A stretch of DNA of 64,000 nucleotides from Anaerolineae bacterium. Its GTDB lineage: Bacteria > Chloroflexota > Anaerolineae > UBA4142 > SHND01. The position numbers and the translations under genes were made by a program. Position 1 is the first letter of the stretch, and each line of letters opens with the position of its first letter. This document shows, one piece after another, positions 9,211 to 18,906 of the stretch. The stretch spans positions 1 to 64,000 of the forward strand of contig JADZCJ010000107.1 of NCBI GenBank assembly GCA_020851635.1, read 5' to 3'. The notes under the pieces were generated by a model that was not told where the DNA came from, did not search any database, and was given only the letters and a program-made list of their open reading frames with translations.

Positions 9211-10284
9211 ATGTCCACTTTATCCAAACCTGTTGCATCGTCGCAAGTATCTGTCTCATTCAGCCCGCCCTATGCGCCGAGCTGGTTTGACCGCCTGCTC
9301 GACTGGGTGAACGGGCTGCCGGGACCGGTCTGGCTTTACCTGGTCCTGCTCGTGCTCGCGCAATGGCTCCTGGTCAACGCACTCTTGTGGCTCAACGGCA
9401 AATTGCCCTTTGGCTCTTTTGAGGTGACGCTGTCCTATTTTGTCGTTTTTGTTCCGTATGTTCTGGGGTTTTGGCTTTACGCGCGCGGAGTCACCTCACG
9501 CGCCCTGAATACGTTTCGCCCACTTTTGCCGATGGATGATGTCGCGTTTGCGGGGCTCGAGTACGAAATGCTCACCTTGCCCGTCGGTCGGACCGGCATA
9601 ATCACCCTCATTTTTGTGGCTGGGCCCCTGCTTTATCTTGTCTGGTTGCCTCCCACCATTTACCTCGATTACGCGAGCTCTAAAATGAACGCCATCCTGC
9701 AGTACGGGATTGTAATCGTGCCCTCCCAGGTGTTTTCATTCATCGGGATCTATCGCGCATTTTATCAACTCCTCCGTTTGACCCGAATTCAGCGCCTCGC
9801 AACGCAGGTCAATCTTTACCGGGCGCCTCCGCTCTATGCCTTTTCAAGCGTGACTGCCACCATCAGCATCGGGCTTTTGCTGCCCGCGTATTATGTTTTT
9901 GCCTCGCGTCCCGAGATGGCGCTTGGCAGTCCGATTCTATTGAGCAGTCTCGTGGCGGCAGTCCTTGTGGCGGTCGCGATGTTTCTCTTGCCATTGCGGG
10001 AAATACACAACCGCATCGCGCGGGAAAGGGCGCGGCTGCTGGTCGAGGTGAATCAGCGTTTCGAGAATCTCACCGGGCGCGTACACCAGGCGGTGGACGC
10101 CGACGATTTTGACAAGATGGACGAGTGGAACAGAGCGTTGTCAAACCTGGTCATCGAACGCGACACGATCGAAAAATTCTCAACCTGGCCCTGGGAACGC
10201 GGCACGCTGACCGGTTTTCTCACGGTGTTGATCCTGCCGATCGTCTTGTGGATCATCACGCGGCTCCTGGAGCGACTGATTTGA
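9211..10284 (+). CDS. Hypothetical polytopic membrane protein
   Basis: About 357 residues from the ATG at 9211; an upstream GTG at 9175 would add 12 residues. Roughly seven hydrophobic segments are visible, including one near the N-terminus (PGPVWLYLVLLVLAQWLLV), several in the middle and one at the extreme C-terminus. A charged, probably coiled stretch lies near residues 275-325 before the last segment. Family not recognised. A TATATATAATC sequence near 9072 is the likely -10 region. It converges on the giant lamin-tail gene with only seven bases between the stops. Confidence 0.7.
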   Translation: MSTLSKPVASSQVSVSFSPPYAPSWFDRLLDWVNGLPGPVWLYLVLLVLAQWLLVNALLWLNGKLPFGSFEVTLSYFVVFVPYVLGFWLYARGVTSRALNTFRPLLPMDDVAFAGLEYEMLTLPVGRTGIITLIFVAGPLLYLVWLPPTIYLDYASSKMNAILQYGIVIVPSQVFSFIGIYRAFYQLLRLTRIQRLATQVNLYRAPPLYAFSSVTATISIGLLLPAYYVFASRPEMALGSPILLSSLVAAVLVAVAMFLLPLREIHNRIARERARLLVEVNQRFENLTGRVHQAVDADDFDKMDEWNRALSNLVIERDTIEKFSTWPWERGTLTGFLTVLILPIVLWIITRLLERLI

Positions 10285-10291
10285 CAGGAGT

Positions 10292-13200
10292 TTAGCGCGA
10301 TTTTGTTCGCCGCCCCAGCGCGTATTTTCGCGCGGCGAGCGCGGCACAAACGGCTGACGCGCCAAACAGCATGAACGACGCGAGGGTCAGTGTATCACTT
10401 AACACATTTTGGGTGACCGGGGCTTGTGTGGATGCAGCTGGCTTGCGACCGCGAGGTCCTGAATTATCAGCGAGCTGAACAGCCGCCTGCGCCCGGACCC
10501 GGCGGGTCATCGCCAAATCCTCCCCAATTCGCCCGCGGGCTTGCAGACGCGGCATATAAACAATCTGTTCACCTGCGACAGGCAGAAGCAGGAACCCAAA
10601 CTGCACGTCGCTCTGAAAACGCGGCAGGATTTCGGGCTCGCCGCGGAACCGTGTGACCACGCCGACGATGCGCGCCGGGTCGCCGACGTGCGGCTTGCGC
10701 CAGCGGATGCGTGTGGTCGCATCGAGATAGACCAACACCTCACCTGTGCCGTCATCCACATAGATCTCGCGTCCGTCCTCGCGCGCCACAAATCCCTGCA
10801 CGGCGACGAGCGTGCCCTCGTTTGAAAAATCAACGGCGCCGGTGTCGAGGACGGTTGGAGTGACCGGCTGCGCGATGCCGTGCGTGTGAATGTCGTCCGC
10901 CAGTTCCACGCGAATCTCGCGCGAACCAAATGCCGACACGACACGCCCGCGCACGCTGACGCGTTCGTTCAGCTTGGGCTGCAAGAACTCTCCCACCTCC
11001 TCCGCGACATAGATTCTCGCCCCGCGCCCCGAATCATCCTGAATCCAAAAATTACGCGCGGCAATGATTCCGGGCGGCGCCGTGACCACGCCGCCGATTG
11101 TGACATAGGTCCGGAGGCGCGCCGCGAGCGCCTGTTGAATCGAAACTGTGCCCAGATCCATTTTGTCGCGTTTCGCGGGCGCGTCGGGCATTTTGTCGGC
11201 GAGTTCGAGCACGATCACGTCGTCCGGCGCGCGCGGTCGCAGGTAATAACCCTCTTCCGGCAGCTTGAATTGATTGTTTTGATAGCCAACCCCATAGACG
11301 CGCACGAGCGAGCCGCGCGTAATGCCCGCAAAGGTCGCGCCGCTTGCGGGGTCTGCATACACCTCCACCATTCCGGTCCCATCATTCACCCAAATCACGT
11401 CGCCGTTTCTACCGTTCGACACCGCACCCTGAATCATCAGGGGCATTGATTCGTCCGCTTCGCCCAGTTCTCCCGTGTGGATCTGTCGGGGCGCAATTTC
11501 GCGCGGCGGCGCATAATGACGCGCGAGCTGCAGATTGCTGTCGGGATACAAGGCGCGCAGACCATAATGGTCGCTCAAGATTCCCGTAACTACGATTTGC
11601 TCCCCGCGCGGAATCGAGCACGAGAGCTGCGACGGATAAGCGAGATACACCTGAATACCTGCGACCCCGTCCGAGAGGGTCATGGCATGCCCGTATGTAT
11701 CAAGTTCGCAGGGTTTTGCCACCACACTGCCGAGCACCGAGACACGTGACCCTTCAGGTAACGCGCGCGCATCGGCGATGCTTGTGAGATTAAATACACG
11801 CGTCGGCGTTGGCGCAGGTTGCTGCGAGCAGTTTGGCAGCCCCGGTGTGGGGAAACAATGGATGGACCAACTGCTGCCTCCATCCGGATTGCGCGCATAG
11901 CTCTTGTTGGTCTGAAGCGGAGAATATTTTTTCCTGTCCGCCGCTGTGCCGTCGGGATGGAGCAAGCGCACCGTATCTCCGTCGTTGTTCAGTCCGATGG
12001 TGGTCTCGCTTGCAAAGAACACGAGAAAACCACGCGCGGGCAACAGGGTCCCATCGGGAATGCGAAACGCGGACGAGCCGCTCCGGTTGTCATCCAGTTG
12101 CCATCCGCTGAGGTCAATTGAGTGTGTCGAGGCGTTAAAGATTTCAACCCATTCGTCGCCCGAATCGAGCAGCGAATCGCCGTTCCAGTCCAGATAGGGC
12201 GCGGGGAGAAATTCGTTGATCACAATGTCTTGCGCGTAGGGTGTGGGGGTGACGGTGGGAGTTGGCGCAAGCAAGCAGTTGGCGGCGCGCGGCGTGGGGG
12301 CGCAGTATTGTGTAAAGACAGGTCCCCCGTCAGGGTTGCGTGACCATGCCACATCAGGATCGGAAGTCTTGTACCGGATGCTGTCTGCAACAACTCTGTC
12401 CGAACGGACCAGACGCACATCGTCATTTGAATTATTGAGCGCCAATCCGGTTTCGGCTCGGTGCAAGACCAAATAACCGTGCCGCTTGATCTTGGTCCCT
12501 TCGGGGATGCGATAGGGCGCGCTGCCGCCGTCGGCAACATCGTCGAGGACCCAACCGCTCAAATCTATTCGGAAGGGATTTGCGTTGTAAATCTCGATCC
12601 ATTCGTCGCCATCATCCGCCGCACCGTCATTGTTCCAGTCCAGCGCCGGGTTGGGCATGAATTCGTTGACGAACAAGCCGCCGGAGACGGGCGTGAAAGT
12701 GGGGCTCGCGGTTTGTGTAGGGGTCAGCGTGGGGCTTGGGGTGACGCTTGCCGTTTGCGCCGAGTTTTGGCGCCCGGGCGAGCCGCAGATTGGGTTATTG
12801 TTTGCATCCTGCCCGTTGCGGCTCAGGTTGTCGTTTGTTTGCCAGTTTGCCGGCGAGTCAGGCGCGCGAGAATCAATTCGTTCCATCGAGCATTTCGAGT
12901 CCGCGCTCCCAGCATCCCAGCTGCTGCCATCAATATTTGCGGTGTCAATCTCCTTGCCCGATGGGGCATGCAACGCCAGCACCTCACCCGTATTCTCCAG
13001 CGCGCCTGTGTAGCTCTGGTCCGCTGTAATGTCAGAGATGGTTTCATCGTTAGTGCGTTCGAGCAGGAAAAATCCGCGCGGGGGAATGCTTCCGATCAGG
13101 AGAATGTGCGGTGTATTGTCGTCGCTCCGCAGCTGCCAGCCGTCAAGCAAAATCGGCGCGTCGGTTTGATTTGCTAGTTCGATCCATTCATCCGCTCCGT

Positions 13201-15841
13201 CGGCTGCCGTTCCCGCCCATGCGAGTTCATTGATGGTGACATCGCGCGTCCCATACTCGGCTCGAAGAGTCGGGGTGAACGTGGGTGTCGGAGTGAGCGT
13301 GGATGTTGGAGTAAGTGTGGGTGTCGGGGTGAGTGTCGAGGTGGGTGTGATTGTGCAGTTTGGCGCGAGCGGTGTCGGCAGACAGGCAGTGGTAAACGCT
13401 CCCGCGCCATCGGGGTTGCGAGAATAGGATATGTCATTGCTGCTGCCATTGTATGATGTTGTGTCGGCAAGGGTGTTGTCAGGAAAGAGGAGGCGCACGG
13501 TCTGGTCGCCGTTGTCGTTGAGCGTCACGCCGCTCGCGCTCCCATAAATAATCAGGAAACCGTTTGCGGGAATTCTGGCAGTGTCGGGCAATGAATATGG
13601 CGCGGCGCCGCCGCTCTCGATATCATCCAGAGACCAACCGCCCAGGTCCACCGCAAAAGGATTTGGGTTGTAGAGTTCGATCCATTCGTCTTGGGTATTG
13701 ACCGCGTTATCTCCATTCCAATCCAGCGCGGGTTTGGGCAAGAATTCGTTGATGCGAATGTCGGGAGCGAATGGCGTGACGCTAGGCGTTGAGGTTGCGG
13801 TCGCCGTCGGTGTCGGCGTTTGGGACGGCGTCGCGGTTGCCACGTCAGCGCAATAGACAGCAGGCGCGGCAAGATTTTGCGGATTGCCCGGATTGAGGTT
13901 GGACGAAAAATCGGAGGCATTGTCATCCGTATCCGCGCAATTGCCCGCCGCGCCACCGGGTGTGCGCTCCCATCTGAATTCGGGCGCGCCGTCCGGCGGC
14001 GCGAGCCGACTGCCTTCGCCATAAGCGGATGTTTCGCTCCATCCAATCTGGTCCACGATCACATCCTCCGCGTTCAGCAGCGCGATGCCTCCCCGGATCG
14101 AAATTCGAAAACTGAACAAAGCATCAGCCGCAGTCGTCGGATGTATGTTGGCTCCTGCGCGCACAAGCAGAAAATGTTGACCGGGTCCAACGGTGATCTC
14201 GGAAAATGTATAGAGCAGGCGAGGGCTGCCGAGGTCGTCCGAGTGAAAAATCTTCCAGCTTGAAAGATCGAGCGCATGATCTCCCGAGTTATATACCTCG
14301 ATAAATTGATCGTCCGGTCCGTCGGGTCCGCTCATCTGCAGTTCGCTGAAGACCATTCTTGCGGTACTCGGAGGCGCCAACGTGGTCGAGGGCGCGGGCT
14401 CTTGTGTGGCTGTCGGCGTCGAGGTGAATGTTTGGTCCCCGGTTGGGGCTGGTGGCGAGGATGTGAAGGTTGCGGTCGAGGTAGGTATGGGTGTAATGGT
14501 GTAATCGGGTAAGCCGGTAGGTTGGCATGGTTGTAGAGGGAACTGACTGTTGCGCGGGGCTGGATCGTGGGCTTGAAAATCGGCTGCGTTGTCGTCCGTA
14601 TCCTGACACGCGTTTGCCCGGCGCATCAGGGCTTGCGGTGTCGCAGGAGCTGCAAGAGCTGCGGTCCCTTCAAAACAATTTGCCTCTGTGCCAAACCCGA
14701 AGAAATCAATAACCCGTGGATCAAAGGGACACCCGACGCCATTCAGCGACTCGCTCCCCCGGACAAGTGCAATCTTGCCGCCCGTGGTCGCCAGAGCCAT
14801 CGAACTGATCAAATCGGGAGGCGGAAGGGACGCTCCATCGGTCCCGCCGCTCGCGAGCCGAATCAAAAAATGCTGACCCGGCTGGAGGAGCGATTCTCCC
14901 GGAAGCATGTTTACTGCCCACGCGGCGCTTTTTGCTCCGGCATATTGGAGCGAGAACTCGGCAAGCGAGACGGCGCTCGCGCTGGGGTTGAAAATCTCGA
15001 CAAAATCATGCTGATACGTCGCTCCGGCAGCGCCACCGGACGGATAGACCTGGCTGATGACCAAATGCGAAACGGGTCCGGGCGGGTTTTCGGTTGTGCC
15101 GGGCGTTTCGGTCGGCGTCGGCGTTCCGGTCGAGGTGTGAATGAGCGTGGGGGTCGGAGTGGTCGTTGAGGTGAGGGGAAAGCAGGGGGCAAAGAAATCA
15201 TTGGTGTTGCGCGGGTGCGGCGCAGCTGTCGAAAAATCGGACCGGTTGTTGTCGCTGTCAATACATCCAGCTTGCGCGCGTGCGATTGCATTGGCATTGC
15301 TCGCCGCGGGCGCGGCTGCTGTTTCACTGCAATTTGTATCTGAACCGTACGCGACAAAATCAATGATCTCGGACGAGAAAGGACAGCCGGCGCCGGTGAG
15401 CAGCGCGGTTGAGGCGACTAGCGCGATTTTTCCGTCCGTATTTGAAATTTGGACAGCCCCGCTCGCGTCCGGCACGGGCAGAGCCGCGCCATTTTCTCCC
15501 AAAGCGCTCATCTGAATCAGGAAATATTGTCCCGGCGCGAGCTCGATGTTTGGCAAGTCAACCTTGTTGCCGTTCGCCCAGGCGATTGACCCGGCAGCGG
15601 CATACTGCACGGACCAGCCGTTCAGCGACCGGGTTGCAGCGCCTGCATTGAACAGCTCGACAAAGTCCGCGTTGTATGGGGCGTCAGCGTTTCCGCCGCC
15701 GCCATATACCTGGCTGATGACAATTGAAAAAGAGGCCGCGCGCACGGGGGGAGTGAATGCAAGCGCGCAAAAGAATGCGCCGGCGCCTGCCAACAGTGTC
15801 AGCGCAACGATGAGCCGGGAAAGAGTGGAAGCGGAGGTCAT
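10292..15841 (-). CDS. Giant cell-surface protein: seven lamin-tail domains plus OB-fold-like domains
   Basis: About 1,849 residues. An N-terminal signal peptide (SRLIVALTLLAGAGAFFCAL) is followed by seven lamin-tail domains, recognised by repeated [IV][NS][EQ]....D.[FW][IV]E[LIV].N cores; from the 15868 frame start they begin near residues 48, 266, 502, 702, 875, 1062 and 1212. Thr/Pro-rich linkers (TPTPTLTPTSTLTPT) separate them. Residues 1360-1780 carry at least three OB-fold-like units of the type found in extracellular nucleases. The C-terminus has one membrane segment (near 1835) and the basic tail RRTKSR, so the protein should be anchored and exposed outside. No catalytic residues were recognised. 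Start chosen as the ATG at 15841, nearest the signal peptide. Confidence 0.9.
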   Translation of the reverse strand: MTSASTLSRLIVALTLLAGAGAFFCALAFTPPVRAASFSIVISQVYGGGGNADAPYNADFVELFNAGAATRSLNGWSVQYAAAGSIAWANGNKVDLPNIELAPGQYFLIQMSALGENGAALPVPDASGAVQISNTDGKIALVASTALLTGAGCPFSSEIIDFVAYGSDTNCSETAAAPAASNANAIARAQAGCIDSDNNRSDFSTAAPHPRNTNDFFAPCFPLTSTTTPTPTLIHTSTGTPTPTETPGTTENPPGPVSHLVISQVYPSGGAAGATYQHDFVEIFNPSASAVSLAEFSLQYAGAKSAAWAVNMLPGESLLQPGQHFLIRLASGGTDGASLPPPDLISSMALATTGGKIALVRGSESLNGVGCPFDPRVIDFFGFGTEANCFEGTAALAAPATPQALMRRANACQDTDDNAADFQAHDPAPRNSQFPLQPCQPTGLPDYTITPIPTSTATFTSSPPAPTGDQTFTSTPTATQEPAPSTTLAPPSTARMVFSELQMSGPDGPDDQFIEVYNSGDHALDLSSWKIFHSDDLGSPRLLYTFSEITVGPGQHFLLVRAGANIHPTTAADALFSFRISIRGGIALLNAEDVIVDQIGWSETSAYGEGSRLAPPDGAPEFRWERTPGGAAGNCADTDDNASDFSSNLNPGNPQNLAAPAVYCADVATATPSQTPTPTATATSTPSVTPFAPDIRINEFLPKPALDWNGDNAVNTQDEWIELYNPNPFAVDLGGWSLDDIESGGAAPYSLPDTARIPANGFLIIYGSASGVTLNDNGDQTVRLLFPDNTLADTTSYNGSSNDISYSRNPDGAGAFTTACLPTPLAPNCTITPTSTLTPTPTLTPTSTLTPTPTFTPTLRAEYGTRDVTINELAWAGTAADGADEWIELANQTDAPILLDGWQLRSDDNTPHILLIGSIPPRGFFLLERTNDETISDITADQSYTGALENTGEVLALHAPSGKEIDTANIDGSSWDAGSADSKCSMERIDSRAPDSPANWQTNDNLSRNGQDANNNPICGSPGRQNSAQTASVTPSPTLTPTQTASPTFTPVSGGLFVNEFMPNPALDWNNDGAADDGDEWIEIYNANPFRIDLSGWVLDDVADGGSAPYRIPEGTKIKRHGYLVLHRAETGLALNNSNDDVRLVRSDRVVADSIRYKTSDPDVAWSRNPDGGPVFTQYCAPTPRAANCLLAPTPTVTPTPYAQDIVINEFLPAPYLDWNGDSLLDSGDEWVEIFNASTHSIDLSGWQLDDNRSGSSAFRIPDGTLLPARGFLVFFASETTIGLNNDGDTVRLLHPDGTAADRKKYSPLQTNKSYARNPDGGSSWSIHCFPTPGLPNCSQQPAPTPTRVFNLTSIADARALPEGSRVSVLGSVVAKPCELDTYGHAMTLSDGVAGIQVYLAYPSQLSCSIPRGEQIVVTGILSDHYGLRALYPDSNLQLARHYAPPREIAPRQIHTGELGEADESMPLMIQGAVSNGRNGDVIWVNDGTGMVEVYADPASGATFAGITRGSLVRVYGVGYQNNQFKLPEEGYYLRPRAPDDVIVLELADKMPDAPAKRDKMDLGTVSIQQALAARLRTYVTIGGVVTAPPGIIAARNFWIQDDSGRGARIYVAEEVGEFLQPKLNERVSVRGRVVSAFGSREIRVELADDIHTHGIAQPVTPTVLDTGAVDFSNEGTLVAVQGFVAREDGREIYVDDGTGEVLVYLDATTRIRWRKPHVGDPARIVGVVTRFRGEPEILPRFQSDVQFGFLLLPVAGEQIVYMPRLQARGRIGEDLAMTRRVRAQAAVQLADNSGPRGRKPAASTQAPVTQNVLSDTLTLASFMLFGASAVCAALAARKYALGRRTKSR
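13263..13352 (-). repeat. Low-complexity tandem repeat encoding a Thr-Pro linker
   Basis: Degenerate repeats of about 12-18 bp (units like GTGGGTGTCGGAGTGAGC on the plus strand) encode a TPT.TPT linker between the fourth and fifth lamin-tail domains. Shorter versions occur at the other domain boundaries (about 12235-12265, 12715-12755, 13770-13830, 14395-14500 and 15080-15170). Such tracts favour slippage and length variation. Confidence 0.75.
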
Positions 15842-15992
15842 GTCGTGGTCTCGAGTGGGCAAGAACACGAACAGACGATGCGCGCGTCAGGACGCGGTGT
15901 TCAAATCAACGCGCGCGAGTTTATTCGAATGTTGAGACAACGTCAAGGGGGGTATGTGTTTGATTTGTATCGCTTTCTTTCGACACGCGCCA

Positions 15993-16020
15993 TTGACAAT
16001 GTCGGGTGGGGTGCGATAAT
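15993..16020 (+). promoter_or_regulatory. Sigma70-type promoter for the DUF3105 gene
   Basis: TTGACA at 15993-15998, a 16-bp spacer, then GATAAT at 16015-16020. The predicted transcript would have about 85 nt of leader before the ATG at 16113. The rest of the 15842-16112 gap shows no further structure I can name. Confidence 0.6.
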
Positions 16021-16112
16021 CATTCTGAATAATTCGTGAGCAACTCCCGGTGTTGTTGCGCCTGTACATTGAGCAAATGTGAACGTTGTATTCTATTGGC
16101 GGGGAGGACACC

Positions 16113-18785
16113 ATGAAACGCAATGCACTCGCACTTGGCGTTTTTCTTTCAATACTCGTCACGCTGTTGAGTATTTACAGCACACCAAACGTGACGGCAG
16201 CGGCGCTCATTACCGCAACGGCATCCCCCACAGCTACCACTCCAAAACCGACAGAGACACCGTCCCCGATTGCTTCTCCCAAGTCTACAGCGACGGTTTC
16301 CTCCGCGACCGACGAGCTGACGGCGCTTGTCGAGGCCGCGCTCGAGCAAAATGCCGCACTCAATGCATACCGCATGGATGCGTTGATGACGACCGGTCCC
16401 ATCAGTCCCACACAACCGGTTTCGCCGACCGTGCTGCTCGATTTGTTTGCGGAACAGAGTGACGGCAACATTCACGTCCTTTCTACCAGCCGGGGAGCCG
16501 ATCCAGAAGAGATGCTCAAGGTCGGTGACCGGTTTTTTCGACGTTATCCCACCGAATCGGGTGAGGGCACCTGGTACATCATCGAGCCTGACCTCCCAAG
16601 CCAGGCGTCAATCGCAACCCCGTCGCAACTTATTGCCCAACTCTTGGCGGATCCACTAGAGTTTTCGCGAGTCGGGACCGAAACATTGAATGATGTGAGC
16701 TGCGATATCCTCCAACAGGACCGCGCGGCAGTGATTCAATTCTTTCTGGCGCTCTCCGGGGCAGGCACGTTCACTTCGCCTGAAGAAGCGGATGCATCCT
16801 TTGACCGCGCCGAGATTCTGGTTTGGGTGTGCGAGAACGGATACTTGCCGCGGCTTGAGATACACGTGACCAGCAAACCACGGTCAAGTTCCGAAGTCCC
16901 GTCCGCGTTGGATGCTGTGGTCCGCCTCTATGACCTCAACGGCGATATAGAAATCACGGCTCCCGCAAATGCAATCTCCGTGCCAACTCCAATGCCCTTT
17001 TATACTGAAACTCCGATGCCGACCCAAACGCCGCACCCGACGCTTGCTCCCGCACAGGCGACGGCAACCGCGACCGCCGCTCTAGGCACGCTAAACGCGA
17101 CCACCGGTTGGGAGGTCGTGCTCTCGGACACATTCGATTCGAACAGTAATAACTGGGAGGTGGGGGAGGGAAAATCAGTCGAAGGCGGCAAGTATGTTTG
17201 GAATATCAATGACCGCGTCAATATCTATCGTGGTTTGCCGGAAATCAAGGGACAAACTGATTTCGTCGCCTCGATTGACGCTCGACTGGTGACTGGTTCG
17301 CAAGACTGCGGGATGGGCCTGACCTTTCGCAACGGCATTGACGATTTTTCCGGCAGTATGACAGACTATATTTTTTACATCCAAAATGACGGTCGCTGGG
17401 GCTTTGACATTATTCACAGCCCTGACCCGGGCATTGCGCAATACGGCACGTCCAATGCCATAGTGCCTCGCGCGCTGAATCGTATTCAGGTCATCGCGCA
17501 GGGCAGTCAACTGACCTTTTTTGTAAACGGCAAATACATAGGACAAGCAGAGGATGCCACACTTTCAGTTGGCAAAGCGGGCGCGGCAGTCTGGGTTTTG
17601 GGACCGGGCGGTTGTGAGGTCGAGTTTGATAATTTCCAAGTGAGCGCGGCGCCGCCACCTGCGATCTTGGCGGAGACAGGGCAAATGATTCTCACAGATT
17701 GGACAGCGGACAATCCAAACAAGTGGCCGACAGGCGAATTTAGCGTTCAAAATGCCACCGGTTCGCGCGAGGTTGTTGGCACAAAATACATGTGGCAAAC
17801 CACAAGCGCGTCCGATGTTACCGTTGTAGCTGCGCCTGTGATGCAGCCGCTGGTGGACTTTGATGTGAGCGTGGATGCCCTGCAATTGAGCGATAGCGTC
17901 AAGAGCAAATACGGCTTGATGTTTCGGCATTCCGACCCGGGCAACGAGTACATGTTCATGATCTCAGGGTGGGGAGCATACTCGCTCTCGTACAATCACG
18001 ACGGTGACTATCAAGTGTTGAGCTTTCCCACTTCCTCTTCTGCCATCAAGGTTGGTGAGCTTAATCGGCTGCGCGTAATCGGCGCGGGTTCACATTTCGT
18101 CTTTTTGATCAATGGCGAGGTTGTTGCCGAAATTGACGACGAGACGCTTTCGCAGGGGACGGTAGGGATAACCGCGGAGGGCTATGACGAAGAGAATCCA
18201 GACGCCACCTTCGAGTTTAGCAATTTTGTCTTGCGCGAATTGGCTCCCACGCCAACGGCAGGCGTGACACCCGTCGTGGCACAACCGACAGCGGCGACAC
18301 CCAACACTTACGCGTCCGCTACTTTAACTGCAAGTCCAACGGCCGCATCACTCTCCACTCCCGCAGCCCAAGGAAGCTGTGGCCCGGTTGAGACAAAAGA
18401 GGATGAAGGACGATCTCATCTCTCGCCGAGTGGGACGCCGGTCTATAAAAGTAACCCGCCTACGTCAGGCACGCACCACCCGGTTTGGCATGAAGCGGGA
18501 ATTTACGACGAGCCGATTGATGTGACAATGGAGGTGCATAACCTTGAGCATGGCTATGTCATCATGCACTATAACAATATCAGTGCAGAGCAGGTTGAAC
18601 AACTGGGCGAGATCGTCCGCCGCGATTTTCGCAAGTTGATTCTTGCACCATTTCCTTCCATGACCGACAAAATCACACTTACGGCATGGAATCACATTCA
18701 GGTTTGCACCGGCGTGGATGGAGAGGCGATCCAAATGTTTATTGATACGTTCCGTGATCAGGGGCCCGAGACGGGCGCGCCATAA
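16113..18785 (+). CDS. Exported multi-domain protein with two LamG-like domains and a C-terminal DUF3105 domain
   Basis: 890 residues from the ATG at 16113, preceded by GGGGAGGACACC. An N-terminal signal segment and a Thr/Pro linker lead to an LppX/LolA-like region (about residues 75-300, with the phrase VGDRFFRRYP). Two related concanavalin/LamG-like beta-sandwich domains follow (about 340-515 and 535-725), each with a FVASIDA or DFDVSVDA core and an INGEVV/VNGKYI strand. The last 120 residues match DUF3105, with conserved THHPVW and HNLEHGYVIMHYN. DUF3105 proteins are exported and of unknown function; the His-rich motif hints at metal binding. The gene has its own promoter and terminator. 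Confidence 0.85.
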   Translation: MKRNALALGVFLSILVTLLSIYSTPNVTAAALITATASPTATTPKPTETPSPIASPKSTATVSSATDELTALVEAALEQNAALNAYRMDALMTTGPISPTQPVSPTVLLDLFAEQSDGNIHVLSTSRGADPEEMLKVGDRFFRRYPTESGEGTWYIIEPDLPSQASIATPSQLIAQLLADPLEFSRVGTETLNDVSCDILQQDRAAVIQFFLALSGAGTFTSPEEADASFDRAEILVWVCENGYLPRLEIHVTSKPRSSSEVPSALDAVVRLYDLNGDIEITAPANAISVPTPMPFYTETPMPTQTPHPTLAPAQATATATAALGTLNATTGWEVVLSDTFDSNSNNWEVGEGKSVEGGKYVWNINDRVNIYRGLPEIKGQTDFVASIDARLVTGSQDCGMGLTFRNGIDDFSGSMTDYIFYIQNDGRWGFDIIHSPDPGIAQYGTSNAIVPRALNRIQVIAQGSQLTFFVNGKYIGQAEDATLSVGKAGAAVWVLGPGGCEVEFDNFQVSAAPPPAILAETGQMILTDWTADNPNKWPTGEFSVQNATGSREVVGTKYMWQTTSASDVTVVAAPVMQPLVDFDVSVDALQLSDSVKSKYGLMFRHSDPGNEYMFMISGWGAYSLSYNHDGDYQVLSFPTSSSAIKVGELNRLRVIGAGSHFVFLINGEVVAEIDDETLSQGTVGITAEGYDEENPDATFEFSNFVLRELAPTPTAGVTPVVAQPTAATPNTYASATLTASPTAASLSTPAAQGSCGPVETKEDEGRSHLSPSGTPVYKSNPPTSGTHHPVWHEAGIYDEPIDVTMEVHNLEHGYVIMHYNNISAEQVEQLGEIVRRDFRKLILAPFPSMTDKITLTAWNHIQVCTGVDGEAIQMFIDTFRDQGPETGAP

Positions 18786-18823
18786 GCCGTGATCTGACGG
18801 TCGAATTCTATCCAAGAAACCAA

Positions 18824-18850
18824 AAACCGCCGAGACCTTATCGGCGGTTT
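18824..18850. terminator. Bidirectional terminator
   Basis: A perfect 10-bp stem AAACCGCCGA/TCGGCGGTTT with a 7-nt loop, between convergent genes. On the minus strand it is followed by TTTTTGGTTTC, making it a good terminator for the 18907-19218 gene; the plus-strand side has a weaker CCCTTT tail. Confidence 0.85.
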
Positions 18851-18906
18851 CCCTTTCACACTGAATCGGGCAAGCTCACCCGACCAAATTCTGACAAGAC
18901 CTTTTC

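Noticed and set aside
13263-13352. CRISPR-like array from regularly spaced repeats
   Set aside because: The repeats are short, degenerate and in frame, encoding a Thr-Pro linker inside the giant surface protein.
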